From the NCBI GenBank assembly GCA_051819745.1, contig JBNJGO010000004.1, positions 1-49,003 of the forward strand: a stretch of DNA of 49,003 bases, read 5' to 3'. Below the pieces are notes generated by a model. The model was not told where the DNA came from and searched no databases. It saw nothing but the letters and a program-made list of their open reading frames with translations. The stretch comes from SKGA01 sp051819745. Lineage in GTDB: Archaea; Nanobdellota; Nanobdellia; Woesearchaeales; SKGA01. Positions 23,893 through 32,995 of this stretch are shown in pieces; within the stretch, counting starts at the first letter, position 1, and the number at the start of each line of letters is the position of its first letter. The position numbers and the translations under genes are program-made.

Positions 23893-26505
23893 ATGGATTT
23901 CAAAGCTATAGAAGAAAAATGGCAGACATTATGGGATGAACACAATGTGTTTACAGTCACTGAAGATAATGATAAGCAAGCATACTACGTTCTAGAAATG
24001 TTTCCTTATCCTTCTGGCGACGGACTTCATCTCGGTCACGCTCTTAATTATGTTATTGGAGATATTCAAGCAAGATTTAAACGACTTCAAGGATTTAATG
24101 TCTTGCACCCTATGGGTTATGATGCCCTAGGACTTCCTGCAGAAAATGCAGCTATAAAGGCAGGAACACACCCTAAAGAATATACTGAAACATCAACAAA
24201 AGGATATATCAAACAACAAAAACATCTTGGCCTGAGTTTTGATTGGTCGAGAGTATTAAGCACTGCAGACCCATCATATTACAAATGGGATCAATGGATT
24301 TTTCTAAAACTGTTTGAAAAAGGTCTTGCATATCAGAAAACATCAGCTGTCAATTGGTGTCCAAAATGCAATACAGTACTTGCTAATGAACAAGTGGAAA
24401 ATGGTACATGCTGGCGTCATGATGATACTGAAGTTGAAGTAAAACATCTCAAACAATGGTTTTTTAAAATCACAGAATATGCCGATGAACTTTACGAACA
24501 CATCGATAAACTCGATAAATGGCCTGCCCGAACCAAAGCGATGCAAAAGAATTGGATCGGAAAATCACACGGAACAGAAATTGATTTTGAAGTTAATTCT
24601 AAAAAATGGCCTGTTTTCACGACAAGACCAGACACTATTTTCGGCGTGACATTCATGGTGATTTCTGCTCAACACGATACATTAATGAACATCGTCACTG
24701 AAGATCGCAAAGAAGAAGTCAAAGCATTCCTTCATAAGTTACATAGTGTTTCAGAAAAAGAATTAGATTCTATGGAAAAAGAAGGTGTGTTTACAGGATC
24801 ATATGCGATAAACCCTGCGACTGGAAAAGAAATACCTATTTATGCAGGAAATTTTGTCGTCGCAGATTACGGGTCCGGAATGGTCATGGCAGTTCCTGCT
24901 CACGATCAGAGAGATTTCGAGTTTGCAAAAAAATATGATATTCAAATACAACAAGTTATCAGCGGAGATCAAACGGAATCAAAAGCATACACGGGCACAG
25001 GAGTACTTACTAATTCAGAAGAATTCACTGGAATGGATAACGAACAAGCAAAAGAAAAAATAACACAATGGCTTGAAAGCAAGGGAATTGCTAGAAAGAA
25101 AGTGAATTTCAAACTTCGCGACTGGGGTATTTCCCGACAACGATATTGGGGAACGCCAATCCCTATTATCCACTGTGAACAATGCGGAGCAGTACCTGTG
25201 CCAGAACAAGACTTACCAGTTGAACTTCCTCGAGATGTTACTTTTGGAAAAGGAAATCCTCTTGAAACAAACAAGGAGTTTGTCAACACCACCTGTCCAA
25301 AATGCGGTAATCATGCAACGCGAGAAACAGACACCATGGATACTTTTGTTAATTCTTCATGGTACCATTTACGATATACAGACCCTAACAACGATAAGGC
25401 TATCTTTGACAAAGAAAAGGCAAACTATTGGACTCCAGTAGACAAATACATTGGAGGAGCAGAACATGCTTGTATGCACTTAATATATTTTAGATTCTAT
25501 ACAAAATTCCTTCGAGATCTAGGACTCATCTCGTTTGATGAGCCAGTTAAACAATTATTCCACCAAGGAATGTTACATGGTGACGACGGAAATAAGATGT
25601 CAAAAAGTAAAGGTAATGCGAAAGTTCCAGAAACAGTTTCGAAAGAATATGGGATAGATACTGCTCGTTTTTTTATTGTAAGTGTAGCATCACCTGAAAA
25701 AGATTTGTTCTGGAGTGAAAATGGAGCTGAAGGAGCACTTAAATTCATCAAAAAAGTGCACAATTATATTACCAACGAAGCAAAAATAGGATCTTCATCA
25801 AAGAAGATAACAAGCAAAATACAACGAACGATTAAAGAAGTGACCTATGACATTGAGCATTTCAAATACAATCTCGCAGTCATCAAACTACGACAACTCT
25901 TTGAATCATTCGAACAAGAAATCGCAAAAGAAGATCTAGAGAATTTTATCAAACTCATGAACCCTTTTTGTCCACACCTAACTGAAGAATGGTGGGAGTC
26001 TTTAGATAATGAACGATTCTTAAGCACATCTTCATGGCCAAAACACAACGATTCACTGATTGATGAGTCTGCAGAGTATGAAGACACATATGTTGAGCAA
26101 TTATACAAAGATGTGGAAACAATACAAGACATTTCAGGCATAAAAAACCCTGAAGAAATCGAATTATTTATTTCGCCACAATGGAAATATGATTTCTACA
26201 CTCAACTCAAAACATTACTAAAAACAACACACAAGCCAAATGAAATCATTCCTGAAATTATGAAAACTGAATTGAAACGACACGGTAAGGATATTGTCAA
26301 GCTTATACCAGCATGTATTAAAGAACCGTCAAAAATTCCAGAAGTCATACTTGATCAAGAAAAAGAAAAAAACATCTTAGAAAAACAAATTTCCAATTTG
26401 AAAAATAAGACTGGGGCTAACATCATCTTAACAACGGCAGAATACAGCGATAACGCTAAAGCAAAACAAGCAAGTCCTGGAAAACCAGCGCTCCTTCTAA
26501 GGTGA
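23893..26505 (+). CDS. leuS: Leucyl-tRNA synthetase, bacterial type
   Basis: An 870-residue class I synthetase. The HIGH motif is HLGHALNY within PYPSGDGLHLGHALNYVIGD, and KMSKSKGN is the second ATP motif. A zinc-like CPKC/CWRH region and an inserted CP1 editing domain (TTRPDTIFGVTFMV) come between. These motifs and the length match bacterial LeuRS rather than the longer archaeal/eukaryotic form, suggesting transfer from bacteria. It charges tRNA-Leu, two of which lie within 5 kb. The ATG at 23893 is preferred over GTG at 23884. The stop overlaps the ribosome binding site of the HAD gene. Confidence 0.96.
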   Translation: MDFKAIEEKWQTLWDEHNVFTVTEDNDKQAYYVLEMFPYPSGDGLHLGHALNYVIGDIQARFKRLQGFNVLHPMGYDALGLPAENAAIKAGTHPKEYTETSTKGYIKQQKHLGLSFDWSRVLSTADPSYYKWDQWIFLKLFEKGLAYQKTSAVNWCPKCNTVLANEQVENGTCWRHDDTEVEVKHLKQWFFKITEYADELYEHIDKLDKWPARTKAMQKNWIGKSHGTEIDFEVNSKKWPVFTTRPDTIFGVTFMVISAQHDTLMNIVTEDRKEEVKAFLHKLHSVSEKELDSMEKEGVFTGSYAINPATGKEIPIYAGNFVVADYGSGMVMAVPAHDQRDFEFAKKYDIQIQQVISGDQTESKAYTGTGVLTNSEEFTGMDNEQAKEKITQWLESKGIARKKVNFKLRDWGISRQRYWGTPIPIIHCEQCGAVPVPEQDLPVELPRDVTFGKGNPLETNKEFVNTTCPKCGNHATRETDTMDTFVNSSWYHLRYTDPNNDKAIFDKEKANYWTPVDKYIGGAEHACMHLIYFRFYTKFLRDLGLISFDEPVKQLFHQGMLHGDDGNKMSKSKGNAKVPETVSKEYGIDTARFFIVSVASPEKDLFWSENGAEGALKFIKKVHNYITNEAKIGSSSKKITSKIQRTIKEVTYDIEHFKYNLAVIKLRQLFESFEQEIAKEDLENFIKLMNPFCPHLTEEWWESLDNERFLSTSSWPKHNDSLIDESAEYEDTYVEQLYKDVETIQDISGIKNPEEIELFISPQWKYDFYTQLKTLLKTTHKPNEIIPEIMKTELKRHGKDIVKLIPACIKEPSKIPEVILDQEKEKNILEKQISNLKNKTGANIILTTAEYSDNAKAKQASPGKPALLLR

Positions 26506-26509
26506 TGCA

Positions 26510-27160
26510 ATGACTAAAAAAGCAGTGCTATTTGATCTTGATGGAACACTTGTCAACTCAATACCGTTTCATTATTCAATACATAAAACAACTATGAAAC
26601 AACGAGGTATCGACTTGAGCGAAGAATTTTTTGAGATGGAATGTAATGGGGCTTCACCAACAGAATTTTATGCAACAATATTCCAACACTATAAAGGAAA
26701 TACAAGAGGATATAAAACAGCATTGGGAGAATATAAGAAAATAAGAAAACAACAAGATCTTAGTACAATAAAAACATTTCCTGGCGTGAAAACAGTTTTG
26801 AAACAACTACAAAAAGCAGGGTATAAGATTATCATCGCTACATCTTCAACTCACCAGTATGCAAAAACAGTTCTTAAAAGAAACAATATCATTCAATATG
26901 TTGATGACATCGTTGGAAGTAATGAAGTAGCTCGATCAAAACCACACCCAGATATTTTTCTGATGGCGCGAAAAAAGTCAGGTATCAAGAAGGCCGAATG
27001 TGTTGTTGTCGAGGATGCGGTAAATGGTGTAAAAGCTGCAAAACGCGCAGGCATTGATTGTTTGTGTATGCTCACTTCTGAGAAACGCAAGGACATCCCT
27101 GACTATGCCACTGTTGTCAAGAAACATTCGCAATTATTTGATGTTATTGAGAATATATGA
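26510..27160 (+). CDS. HAD-superfamily phosphatase, beta-phosphoglucomutase-like
   Basis: A 216-residue HAD hydrolase. Motif I is LFDLDGTLVNS (nucleophile Asp), motif II IIATSS, motif III the Lys in ARSKPHPDIF, and motif IV VVEDAVNGVKAA. A helical cap lies between motifs I and II, as in subclass IA enzymes that dephosphorylate sugar phosphates. The substrate is not predictable. GGTGAT of the preceding leuS stop is its ribosome binding site, and its own stop overlaps the next ATG, so the three genes form an operon. Confidence 0.9.
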   Translation: MTKKAVLFDLDGTLVNSIPFHYSIHKTTMKQRGIDLSEEFFEMECNGASPTEFYATIFQHYKGNTRGYKTALGEYKKIRKQQDLSTIKTFPGVKTVLKQLQKAGYKIIIATSSTHQYAKTVLKRNNIIQYVDDIVGSNEVARSKPHPDIFLMARKKSGIKKAECVVVEDAVNGVKAAKRAGIDCLCMLTSEKRKDIPDYATVVKKHSQLFDVIENI

Positions 27161-27813
27161 TTATGAAATGCAGTACTATTATAAGGACTATTGACGAAAT
27201 ATACGATCGTTTTAGCATTCCTTCGTTTCTTGCTACGCACATGAAACAAGTCGCAGCTATAGGTAAATTCTTATGCACTCATCTCAACCAAGACCTTGAT
27301 ACTGATTGTGTTGTTGCCGCCCTTCTTCTTCATGATCTAGGCAATGTTGTCAAGTTCGATCTTGATAGTCCTTTGAGTGAACAGTTGTGTTCTCAGGATG
27401 AAAAAGAGCGGTTGAGAATATTGCAGTCCGACTTGAAAGAGCGTTATGGTAAAAATGCTGATGAAGCGACAAAGCGCATGGTTGAGAAGCTAAAAGTTCC
27501 TAAAAAAGTGAAATGGCTTCTTGAGAACGCTACGTGGCTTAACATCGAAAAGGTAAGAGATAGTAATTCTATTGAATTGAAGATTTGTGCGTATGCCGAT
27601 TACCGTGTCAGTCCGAAAGGCATTGTTTCGCTTAAAAAGCGTCTTCATGATTTGAGGCGTCGCTATCACGATTACCCTCATACCAATTCGCTTCCAGAGG
27701 ATAAAGTTAAGAAACGCGATAACGCATATTATGATATTGAAAAGCAACTTTTCTCAAAAACAGATATTAAACCAGAGGATATCACTGAAGAAAATATTTC
27801 TAACATACAATAA
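27157..27813 (+). CDS. HD-domain metal-dependent phosphohydrolase
   Basis: A 218-residue protein with the HD pattern: His in THMKQVAAIG, HD in LLLHDLGNV, and a later Asp in YADYRVSP. The family hydrolyses nucleotides or other phosphates with bound metal. The ATG overlaps the HAD stop (ATGA), giving a LeuRS-HAD-HD operon. It ends 10 bases before the convergent SRP RNA gene. Confidence 0.85.
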   Translation: MIMKCSTIIRTIDEIYDRFSIPSFLATHMKQVAAIGKFLCTHLNQDLDTDCVVAALLLHDLGNVVKFDLDSPLSEQLCSQDEKERLRILQSDLKERYGKNADEATKRMVEKLKVPKKVKWLLENATWLNIEKVRDSNSIELKICAYADYRVSPKGIVSLKKRLHDLRRRYHDYPHTNSLPEDKVKKRDNAYYDIEKQLFSKTDIKPEDITEENISNIQ

Positions 27814-27823
27814 ATAAAAAAGA

Positions 27824-28128
27824 AATGGCGCGCGCGAAGGTGGACTGCAACAGACACTTCCAGTGAACCCTGAAGATTCCTCCACTCTGCAACCCTTCAA
27901 ACACCGTAACAACAGCGTATGGCTGCTCCCGTCAAGGCCTCTCTGGCACATCGCAAAAGATATTTTTTCCGACGTGTGACCAGGTTGACTGGCGTTACGA
28001 TCAAGAAGGACAGAGCATCGACAGGCACAACAGGACTGAAAGCACCTGCGAGCCGCCCTTCACGCTTCAGCCCGCCCAACGACCCATTTGACGTTATAGG
28101 TGAGGGTCAACCACCCGGCCTAGCCATT
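27824..28128 (-). ncRNA. Archaeal SRP (7S) RNA
   Basis: A GC-rich ~305-base island in AT-rich DNA. On the minus strand it starts AATGGCTAGGCCGGGTGG and ends GCGCGCCATT, so AATGGC pairs with GCCATT to close helix 1. GGCCGGGTGG and CCTATAAC fit the Alu-domain 5' region (UGUAAC-like). GGGAGCAGCC fits the helix 8 SRP54-binding strand, capped by a CCT-TGAC-GGG loop rather than the usual GGAA type. A TATA box lies 25 bases upstream, and TTTCTTTTTT follows the 3' end. Length matches archaeal SRP RNA. Confidence 0.85.
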
Positions 28129-28148
28129 AACGAGAAAACACGACATTC

Positions 28149-28158
28149 TTTATAAAAG
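28149..28158 (-). promoter_or_regulatory. TATA box of the SRP RNA gene
   Basis: CTTTTATAAA on the minus strand lies about 25 bases before the predicted RNA 5' end. Confidence 0.6.
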
Positions 28159-28192
28159 TTTACACAAAATGAAGAAAAAAAAGGATTACACA

Positions 28193-29227
28193 TTATAATA
28201 GAAATAATACAAGCTCAAGTAAAGCATAGCCAACAAGGCAACCTGCAGTGAGAAAAGGCATTGCAGGATAAAATCGATCTTTTTTACCAAGGAAGAAAAG
28301 CAAAGCCAAAGAAACAACAGCCACACATACAACAATAAGAGTGTAAGCGAAAGCAACATAGTTACCAACTCCTCGGACCATTAATGATTGTAAAACAGCA
28401 CCCGAAAATATGAGCGGAAAAACAACATCACCACCACCAAGAATCGCTGATTTTTTCGAAGATTTCTTTGAATATTTTTTCTGAGGAGAAAATGTTATTT
28501 TAGACTTGGCCTTGGAAGAATAACTACGAACAGTATTTTTCACAGTTGAAAGTGCAGTTTGATATAAGGAGTCAAATTTTGAAGGAACTTTTTTTGAAAG
28601 ACGAGAAGATGACGAATAAGGAATTGAAAAACCAGCAAAAATATTTGATTTTGAAGTGAACTTCGCCAATGTAATCATGTGTTTGCTCTTCCAAACAGCA
28701 TACATGTCATAAACGGAAATAATGAGTAAAAGTAACACTGCAGACCATACTGATTGAAATAATGGTGCGATAAGAAAAGCAATACCAGCATAAACAAGAA
28801 CTTCAGTTGTATTATGGATCAGGGGTGATGCGAAAGATAATTTTAGAATCATAAGAACTAAAGCTATAAGCAAGGCAATCCAAGATGTTAAAAACACACC
28901 TAAAAGAACAGATATTGAAAGCATGACGGCAAGAGCATACCATGTTTTCCAAATATGTTTCCCAGAACGAAACCGCATAAGAACAAACAACAACCCAGTT
29001 GCAATTCCAACACCTATTACGAGATACCATATTGAAGTCGATTCATTTTCGAACTCAGGACGTTCTCCGATTGTCGTATTACTATATACTATTTTTGTTG
29101 AAGAAACATTATCCTCGGAAACAACTGTTTGAGAGGTTCCATCAAAAGAAAGAACAAAAAGACCAATACATTGAGATAGTACAAATAAAGACAGTAAGAG
29201 AATAGTAATAGGTGTTGAGTGTTTCAT
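28193..29227 (-). CDS. Presenilin/signal-peptide-peptidase-like intramembrane aspartyl protease
   Basis: A 344-residue multi-pass membrane protein. SVYDMYAVW (catalytic Asp near 174) and LGGGDVVFP (Asp near 267, GxGD motif) are the two catalytic-Asp signatures, and PAMPFLT near the C-terminus stands for the PAL motif. A signal-like N-terminal segment and a short outer loop with N-x-S/T sites precede six to eight more helices. The loop between the catalytic helices is unusually Ser/Lys-rich and about 70 residues long. Likely cleaves membrane-spanning peptides, e.g. leftover signal peptides. Confidence 0.88.
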   Translation of the reverse strand: MKHSTPITILLLSLFVLSQCIGLFVLSFDGTSQTVVSEDNVSSTKIVYSNTTIGERPEFENESTSIWYLVIGVGIATGLLFVLMRFRSGKHIWKTWYALAVMLSISVLLGVFLTSWIALLIALVLMILKLSFASPLIHNTTEVLVYAGIAFLIAPLFQSVWSAVLLLLIISVYDMYAVWKSKHMITLAKFTSKSNIFAGFSIPYSSSSRLSKKVPSKFDSLYQTALSTVKNTVRSYSSKAKSKITFSPQKKYSKKSSKKSAILGGGDVVFPLIFSGAVLQSLMVRGVGNYVAFAYTLIVVCVAVVSLALLFFLGKKDRFYPAMPFLTAGCLVGYALLELVLFLL

Positions 29228-29253
29228 GGAATAGTGAAAGCAAGGACTTGTTT

Positions 29254-30159
29254 TTAATTCTTTCGAGAAGAACGAGTCACTTTCTTAGTATATGATCGCC
29301 GAGGAGATTTTTTTTGAGAGGGTTTTTTCGAACTCTTTTTTTTATTTGATGAAGGATGAGAATCATTGAACTTATTAAAATAACTCTCACTGCTAAAAAA
29401 CTTGAATGTCTTATACAGTTTCATCGCCTGACCTAATTTTGCACCACTCCGAAGAATTCTTGCGATACGAAATACCCGAACTAACTTAAAAACACGCAAT
29501 ACACCAACAGCGGGTATTGCCGCAATGACATCAATAAAATGACGTTTGAAAAAATCCTTTGTGTTTTTAGAATGAAACGCTAGAATAACTACATCAACAA
29601 TAAAAATAACTGTAATAAACGCATCGACGTATTTTAAAATATTAGTTAAATAAAATGGATCGAAGAATAATTGTATAAAAATGGAAATAAATGCCAGAGC
29701 GACAGCAACAAGAATGACAATACCCCAGACTGTTTCAAAAGTGTATGAAGAAATATCTTTTTCTAACTCGGAATGTAATTTTTTCAAATCTTTTTTTTCT
29801 TGTTTCAAACCACGAATGTCAGGACGTGTTAAATCCGAAAATACTCTGCTAAGACCAATAACTAAGATGATGGAAAGGACAAATATTATAATATCAAGTA
29901 GCATTTCACCAAGACCTCCACTCAATAATTCAAAACCCAGTAATTGAAACAGAACAAAACCAGAAATTACAACAGCCAAACCACCAAACAAGAAATTATT
30001 ATCAGAATGGTCTTTGAATATACCAATTAACAAACCAGAAATTATCAATGCAATAAATTTGAATTTTCGCATTTCAGGACTTAAATCAAGAACACCATCA
30101 AAGAGAATAATAAGAGAAGCTGCAATGAAAAAATATTGATTTATTTTTTTAACATCCAT
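29254..30159 (-). CDS. Voltage-sensor-like membrane protein without a pore domain
   Basis: A 301-residue protein. Four N-terminal membrane helices (to about residue 110) are followed by a charged linker and an ion-channel-like voltage sensor whose last helix reads RVFKLVRVFRIARILR, with a basic residue every third position as in S4. After S4 come only a short helix and a Lys/Ser-rich tail; no pore helix or selectivity filter (TxGYG-like) exists. It could be a voltage-sensing regulator or a sensor subunit. The gene next to it (30180) encodes a small two-helix membrane protein. Confidence 0.7.
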   Translation of the reverse strand: MDVKKINQYFFIAASLIILFDGVLDLSPEMRKFKFIALIISGLLIGIFKDHSDNNFLFGGLAVVISGFVLFQLLGFELLSGGLGEMLLDIIIFVLSIILVIGLSRVFSDLTRPDIRGLKQEKKDLKKLHSELEKDISSYTFETVWGIVILVAVALAFISIFIQLFFDPFYLTNILKYVDAFITVIFIVDVVILAFHSKNTKDFFKRHFIDVIAAIPAVGVLRVFKLVRVFRIARILRSGAKLGQAMKLYKTFKFFSSESYFNKFNDSHPSSNKKKSSKKPSQKKSPRRSYTKKVTRSSRKN

Positions 30160-30179
30160 AATAACAACCCATATTCTTA

Positions 30180-30509
30180 TTATTTATTTTTATTATCTGA
30201 TTTTTTCTTGAAAGCATCATATTCTTTTTTCGAGAGAACAATAACTCGCTCTTTACGTTCAGAAGGCGAAGCATCCAATGCTAATTCATCTTCAACAGGA
30301 GCCCTAGTCATGCTAATCATCGAAGCTAAAAACATCGTTCCAGAAACAATGCCGACAATTATAGCCCAAGACATTGAAATTGAAGATATAAAAAATATCG
30401 CGATAAGAAGACCTAAAATGGAAACAAGAAAAAAACCTTGAGATAATGGGGCAACTTCAAAAGAAGATTCTCGATTGACTCTTGATGATTTTTTCTTTTT
30501 ATCTACCAT
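30180..30509 (-). CDS. Small membrane protein of unknown function
   Basis: A 109-residue protein with two adjacent membrane helices (about 27-45 and 48-67) and basic, polar ends. AGGTG precedes the ATG. It is co-directional with the voltage-sensor protein, 20 bases away, and could form a complex with it; that is inference. Confidence 0.6.
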   Translation of the reverse strand: MVDKKKKSSRVNRESSFEVAPLSQGFFLVSILGLLIAIFFISSISMSWAIIVGIVSGTMFLASMISMTRAPVEDELALDASPSERKERVIVLSKKEYDAFKKKSDNKNK

Positions 30510-30520
30510 TAAAACACCTA

Positions 30521-31519
30521 TTAAAACATTCTAGATATTACATCACACATCCTATTTGAGTAACCCCATTCATTATCATACCATGCAACAACTTTCAAGA
30601 GATTATCATTGACAAAAGTCAAACTCGCATCAAAAATAGCTGAATGAGGATTACCAACAATATCAGAACTGACGATCGGCTCTTCAGTATATTCAAAAAT
30701 ATTCTTAAGATGATATTGAGATACATTTTTCATCAGCTCATTGACTTGCTCTCGCGAAACATCAGAATTCAATTCAACAACAACATCAATGATCGAGCCC
30801 GTCACAACAGGAACTCGAAGTGCAATACCATCAAGTTTACCTTGCAAGTGAGGTAACACTTTACCCACGGCTTTAGCTGCACCTGTAGATGTAGGTATTG
30901 TGTTTATCGCAGCAGATCTTGCTCGTCTCAAATCTTTATGAGGAGAATCAACTAATTTTTGATCACCAGTGTAAGCATGAGTTGTGGACATAAAACCTCT
31001 TTTTACACCAAAATTATCATCCAACACTTTAATCACAGGAGCTAAACAATTTGTCGTACAACTTGCATTGCTAATGACATGGTCGCTGGCAGGATTGTAT
31101 TCATGATCATTAACACCAAGAACAATGGTTTTTGTTACATCATCCTTTGCAGGTGCTGAAAGAAGAACTTTTTTTGCCCCAGCAGTAAGATGAGCCTTTG
31201 CTTTTTCAGTTGTTCGAAATAATCCAGTGGATTCTACAACAACATCAATTTCTAATTCATTCCAAGGAAGAGTTACAGGGTCTTTTTGAGAAAAAACCTT
31301 GATTTCTTGATTTTCTATAGAAATTCCTTCATCAGTCACTTCAACAGTACCAGGATATGTTCCTTGTGCAGAATCATACTTGAAAAGATGAGCCAACGTG
31401 TGCTTGTCAGTAAGATCATTACAAGCAACCACTGAAATAGATGGATTATGTAGAGATGCTCTCATCACCATCCGACCAATCCTTCCAAAACCATTTATAG
31501 CAACACGAATCGCAGACAT
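30521..31519 (-). CDS. gap: Glyceraldehyde-3-phosphate dehydrogenase, bacterial type I
   Basis: A 332-residue NAD(P)-dependent enzyme. INGFGRIGRMV is the dinucleotide fold, SNASCTTNCLAP holds the catalytic Cys, and STTHAYTGDQ, RRARSAAINTIPTSTGAAKA and WYDNEWGYSNRM are type I landmarks. Archaea mostly use a different (type II) GAPDH, so this is probably of bacterial origin. With pgk it links triose phosphates to 3-phosphoglycerate. GAGGTTTGAG precedes the ATG. Confidence 0.97.
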   Translation of the reverse strand: MSAIRVAINGFGRIGRMVMRASLHNPSISVVACNDLTDKHTLAHLFKYDSAQGTYPGTVEVTDEGISIENQEIKVFSQKDPVTLPWNELEIDVVVESTGLFRTTEKAKAHLTAGAKKVLLSAPAKDDVTKTIVLGVNDHEYNPASDHVISNASCTTNCLAPVIKVLDDNFGVKRGFMSTTHAYTGDQKLVDSPHKDLRRARSAAINTIPTSTGAAKAVGKVLPHLQGKLDGIALRVPVVTGSIIDVVVELNSDVSREQVNELMKNVSQYHLKNIFEYTEEPIVSSDIVGNPHSAIFDASLTFVNDNLLKVVAWYDNEWGYSNRMCDVISRMF

Positions 31520-31687
31520 AAGTACTCAAACCTCTTTTTCCCAACAAGATGACACCAAGATACTATTATAAAGGTTTGGAACTATTCTTTAATGATAACA
31601 ATATAATTTTTATCCATATCTCTGTTTCACAATATATATAAACTAAGAAAAGCAAAGAGTATTTACGAGAGTACACAGGTGATAATT

Positions 31688-31891
31688 ATGGGAATTGCAA
31701 AAACATCTATTGATTGGATCGCATTAATACTACTAGTAATTGGCGGTATTAATTGGGGTCTTGTAGGACTTTTTAAAATCGATTTAGTACAAGCAATACT
31801 TGGTAGCGTTCCAATACTTCAAAATATCGTTTATATTTTAGTTGGTATCGCAGGATTATATGGAGTATACATGCTTGCCAGAGCAGATTAA
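31688..31891 (+). CDS. DUF378 (YuzA-like) membrane protein
   Basis: A 67-residue protein with two helices. SIDWIALILLVIGGINWGLVG and the second helix ending LYGVYMLAR are the DUF378 pattern; function unknown. GGTGATAATT is the ribosome binding site for the ATG at 31688. A TATA tract at 31633-31642 drives it, divergent from gap. Confidence 0.85.
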   Translation: MGIAKTSIDWIALILLVIGGINWGLVGLFKIDLVQAILGSVPILQNIVYILVGIAGLYGVYMLARAD

Positions 31892-32074
31892 TCCCTTTAA
31901 ACAGTACCCTTTTTCTTTTTATTTGTTTTTTTAATTTCTTATTATTTTCAGATACAAACAAATAAACAAAGATCACGATTTTTCTAGAACAAAATAAGAA
32001 TACTGAGAATACTACAACAATACAATACAAAAGTATAAAAATGAAAAAATAATTTGAAATGATGGTGATATGAT

Positions 32075-32356
32075 ATGATACATGAACAAAGAGAAGACCT
32101 TTCTGCAAAAACTCTCGATCTTAAACGAGCGATTGATTCATTGAAAGAAGAACTTGAAGCAGTTGACTGGTATAATCAAAGAGCAGATGCGTGCACCGAT
32201 GAGAATCTCAAGAAAATCCTCCTTCACAACGCTGCTGAAGAAAAAGAACATGCTGCGATGCTAGTTGAATGGCTCCGTCAGAACGATACAGAGTTTGAAA
32301 GCGAGCTCAAGGAGTATGTGTTCTCTGATAAGAAAGACATTGCACATCACGACTAA
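32075..32356 (+). CDS. Encapsulated-ferritin-like (EncFtn) protein
   Basis: A 93-residue helical protein matching encapsulin-associated ferritins. LEAVDWYNQRADAC carries the first Glu metal ligand and AAEEKEHAAMLVEWLRQND the ExxH pair. These proteins oxidise ferrous iron, usually inside encapsulin shells. The C-terminus ends KKDIAHHD and has no obvious encapsulin-targeting extension; no shell gene is in the window. GGTGATATG precedes the ATG. Confidence 0.85.
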   Translation: MIHEQREDLSAKTLDLKRAIDSLKEELEAVDWYNQRADACTDENLKKILLHNAAEEKEHAAMLVEWLRQNDTEFESELKEYVFSDKKDIAHHD

Positions 32357-32475
32357 GCCAAGTAATTTTTATTTTATTTTTTTTGTTAACATAAGTTTAA
32401 TGATGGAAAAAACAAAGGAGTTCAAATTTTTTTAGAAACAAAGCGATTAAAAATTAAAAGAAATGAAGCAAAAGA

Positions 32476-32886
32476 TCACATTCCTAATTGTTTAATTAAT
32501 TTAGAGGATGAATTTGTTTTCTCACCACCAACATTATACACCATTTTTATATTATATTTATCACAAACATCATTTTCAGGAACATTATCTTTATTTCTAT
32601 CACCACCATTTGCAAAAATATCAGGTTTTAATTTCTCAAGAGTTTTACACACTGTTTTATCTTCATCTATAGCTACGATTGCTTCGTCAACCATTTCTAA
32701 ATGCTCGAGAATATATTTTATATCATTGGCATCATGTATAAGTTTTCCTTTTTTTCTAATTTGTTGATCATTGTTATTGACTATAACAATTAATTTATCA
32801 CCTAACTTCTTAGCTTCAACAAATAATCTAACGTGTCCCTTATGCAATATAGAAAAATACCCTGAAACACAAACTGTTTTTACCAT
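32476..32886 (-). CDS. Cytidylyltransferase-like nucleotidyltransferase
   Basis: A 136-residue protein with VSGYFSILHKGH near the start (HxGH nucleotide motif) and ANGGDRNKDN later. This is the fold of glycerol-3-phosphate cytidylyltransferase, archaeal FAD synthetase and the RfaE adenylyltransferase domain. The acceptor, e.g. a sugar phosphate or polyol phosphate for envelope lipids or glycans, is unresolved. It stands alone and is divergent from the SemiSWEET gene. Confidence 0.82.
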   Translation of the reverse strand: MVKTVCVSGYFSILHKGHVRLFVEAKKLGDKLIVIVNNNDQQIRKKGKLIHDANDIKYILEHLEMVDEAIVAIDEDKTVCKTLEKLKPDIFANGGDRNKDNVPENDVCDKYNIKMVYNVGGEKTNSSSKLIKQLGM

Positions 32887-32995
32887 TTTTAGTAAAAAAA
32901 ATAAAATAAAGGTTTATAAACATTTAGGTATGAAAACAGCATACAAAAATCAAAGAATGCAAATATTTAAAACAAAAATACTACTTGAAACGAAT

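Noticed and set aside
27824..28128. 5S rRNA or RNase P RNA as identity of the GC-rich island
   Set aside because: Too long for 5S, and the RNase P conserved boxes are absent; the AGCAG strand and helix 1 closure fit SRP RNA.
27897..28155. Frames on both strands in the GC-rich island
   Set aside because: The region folds as SRP RNA with promoter and terminator; GC-rich RNA genes often leave long frames.
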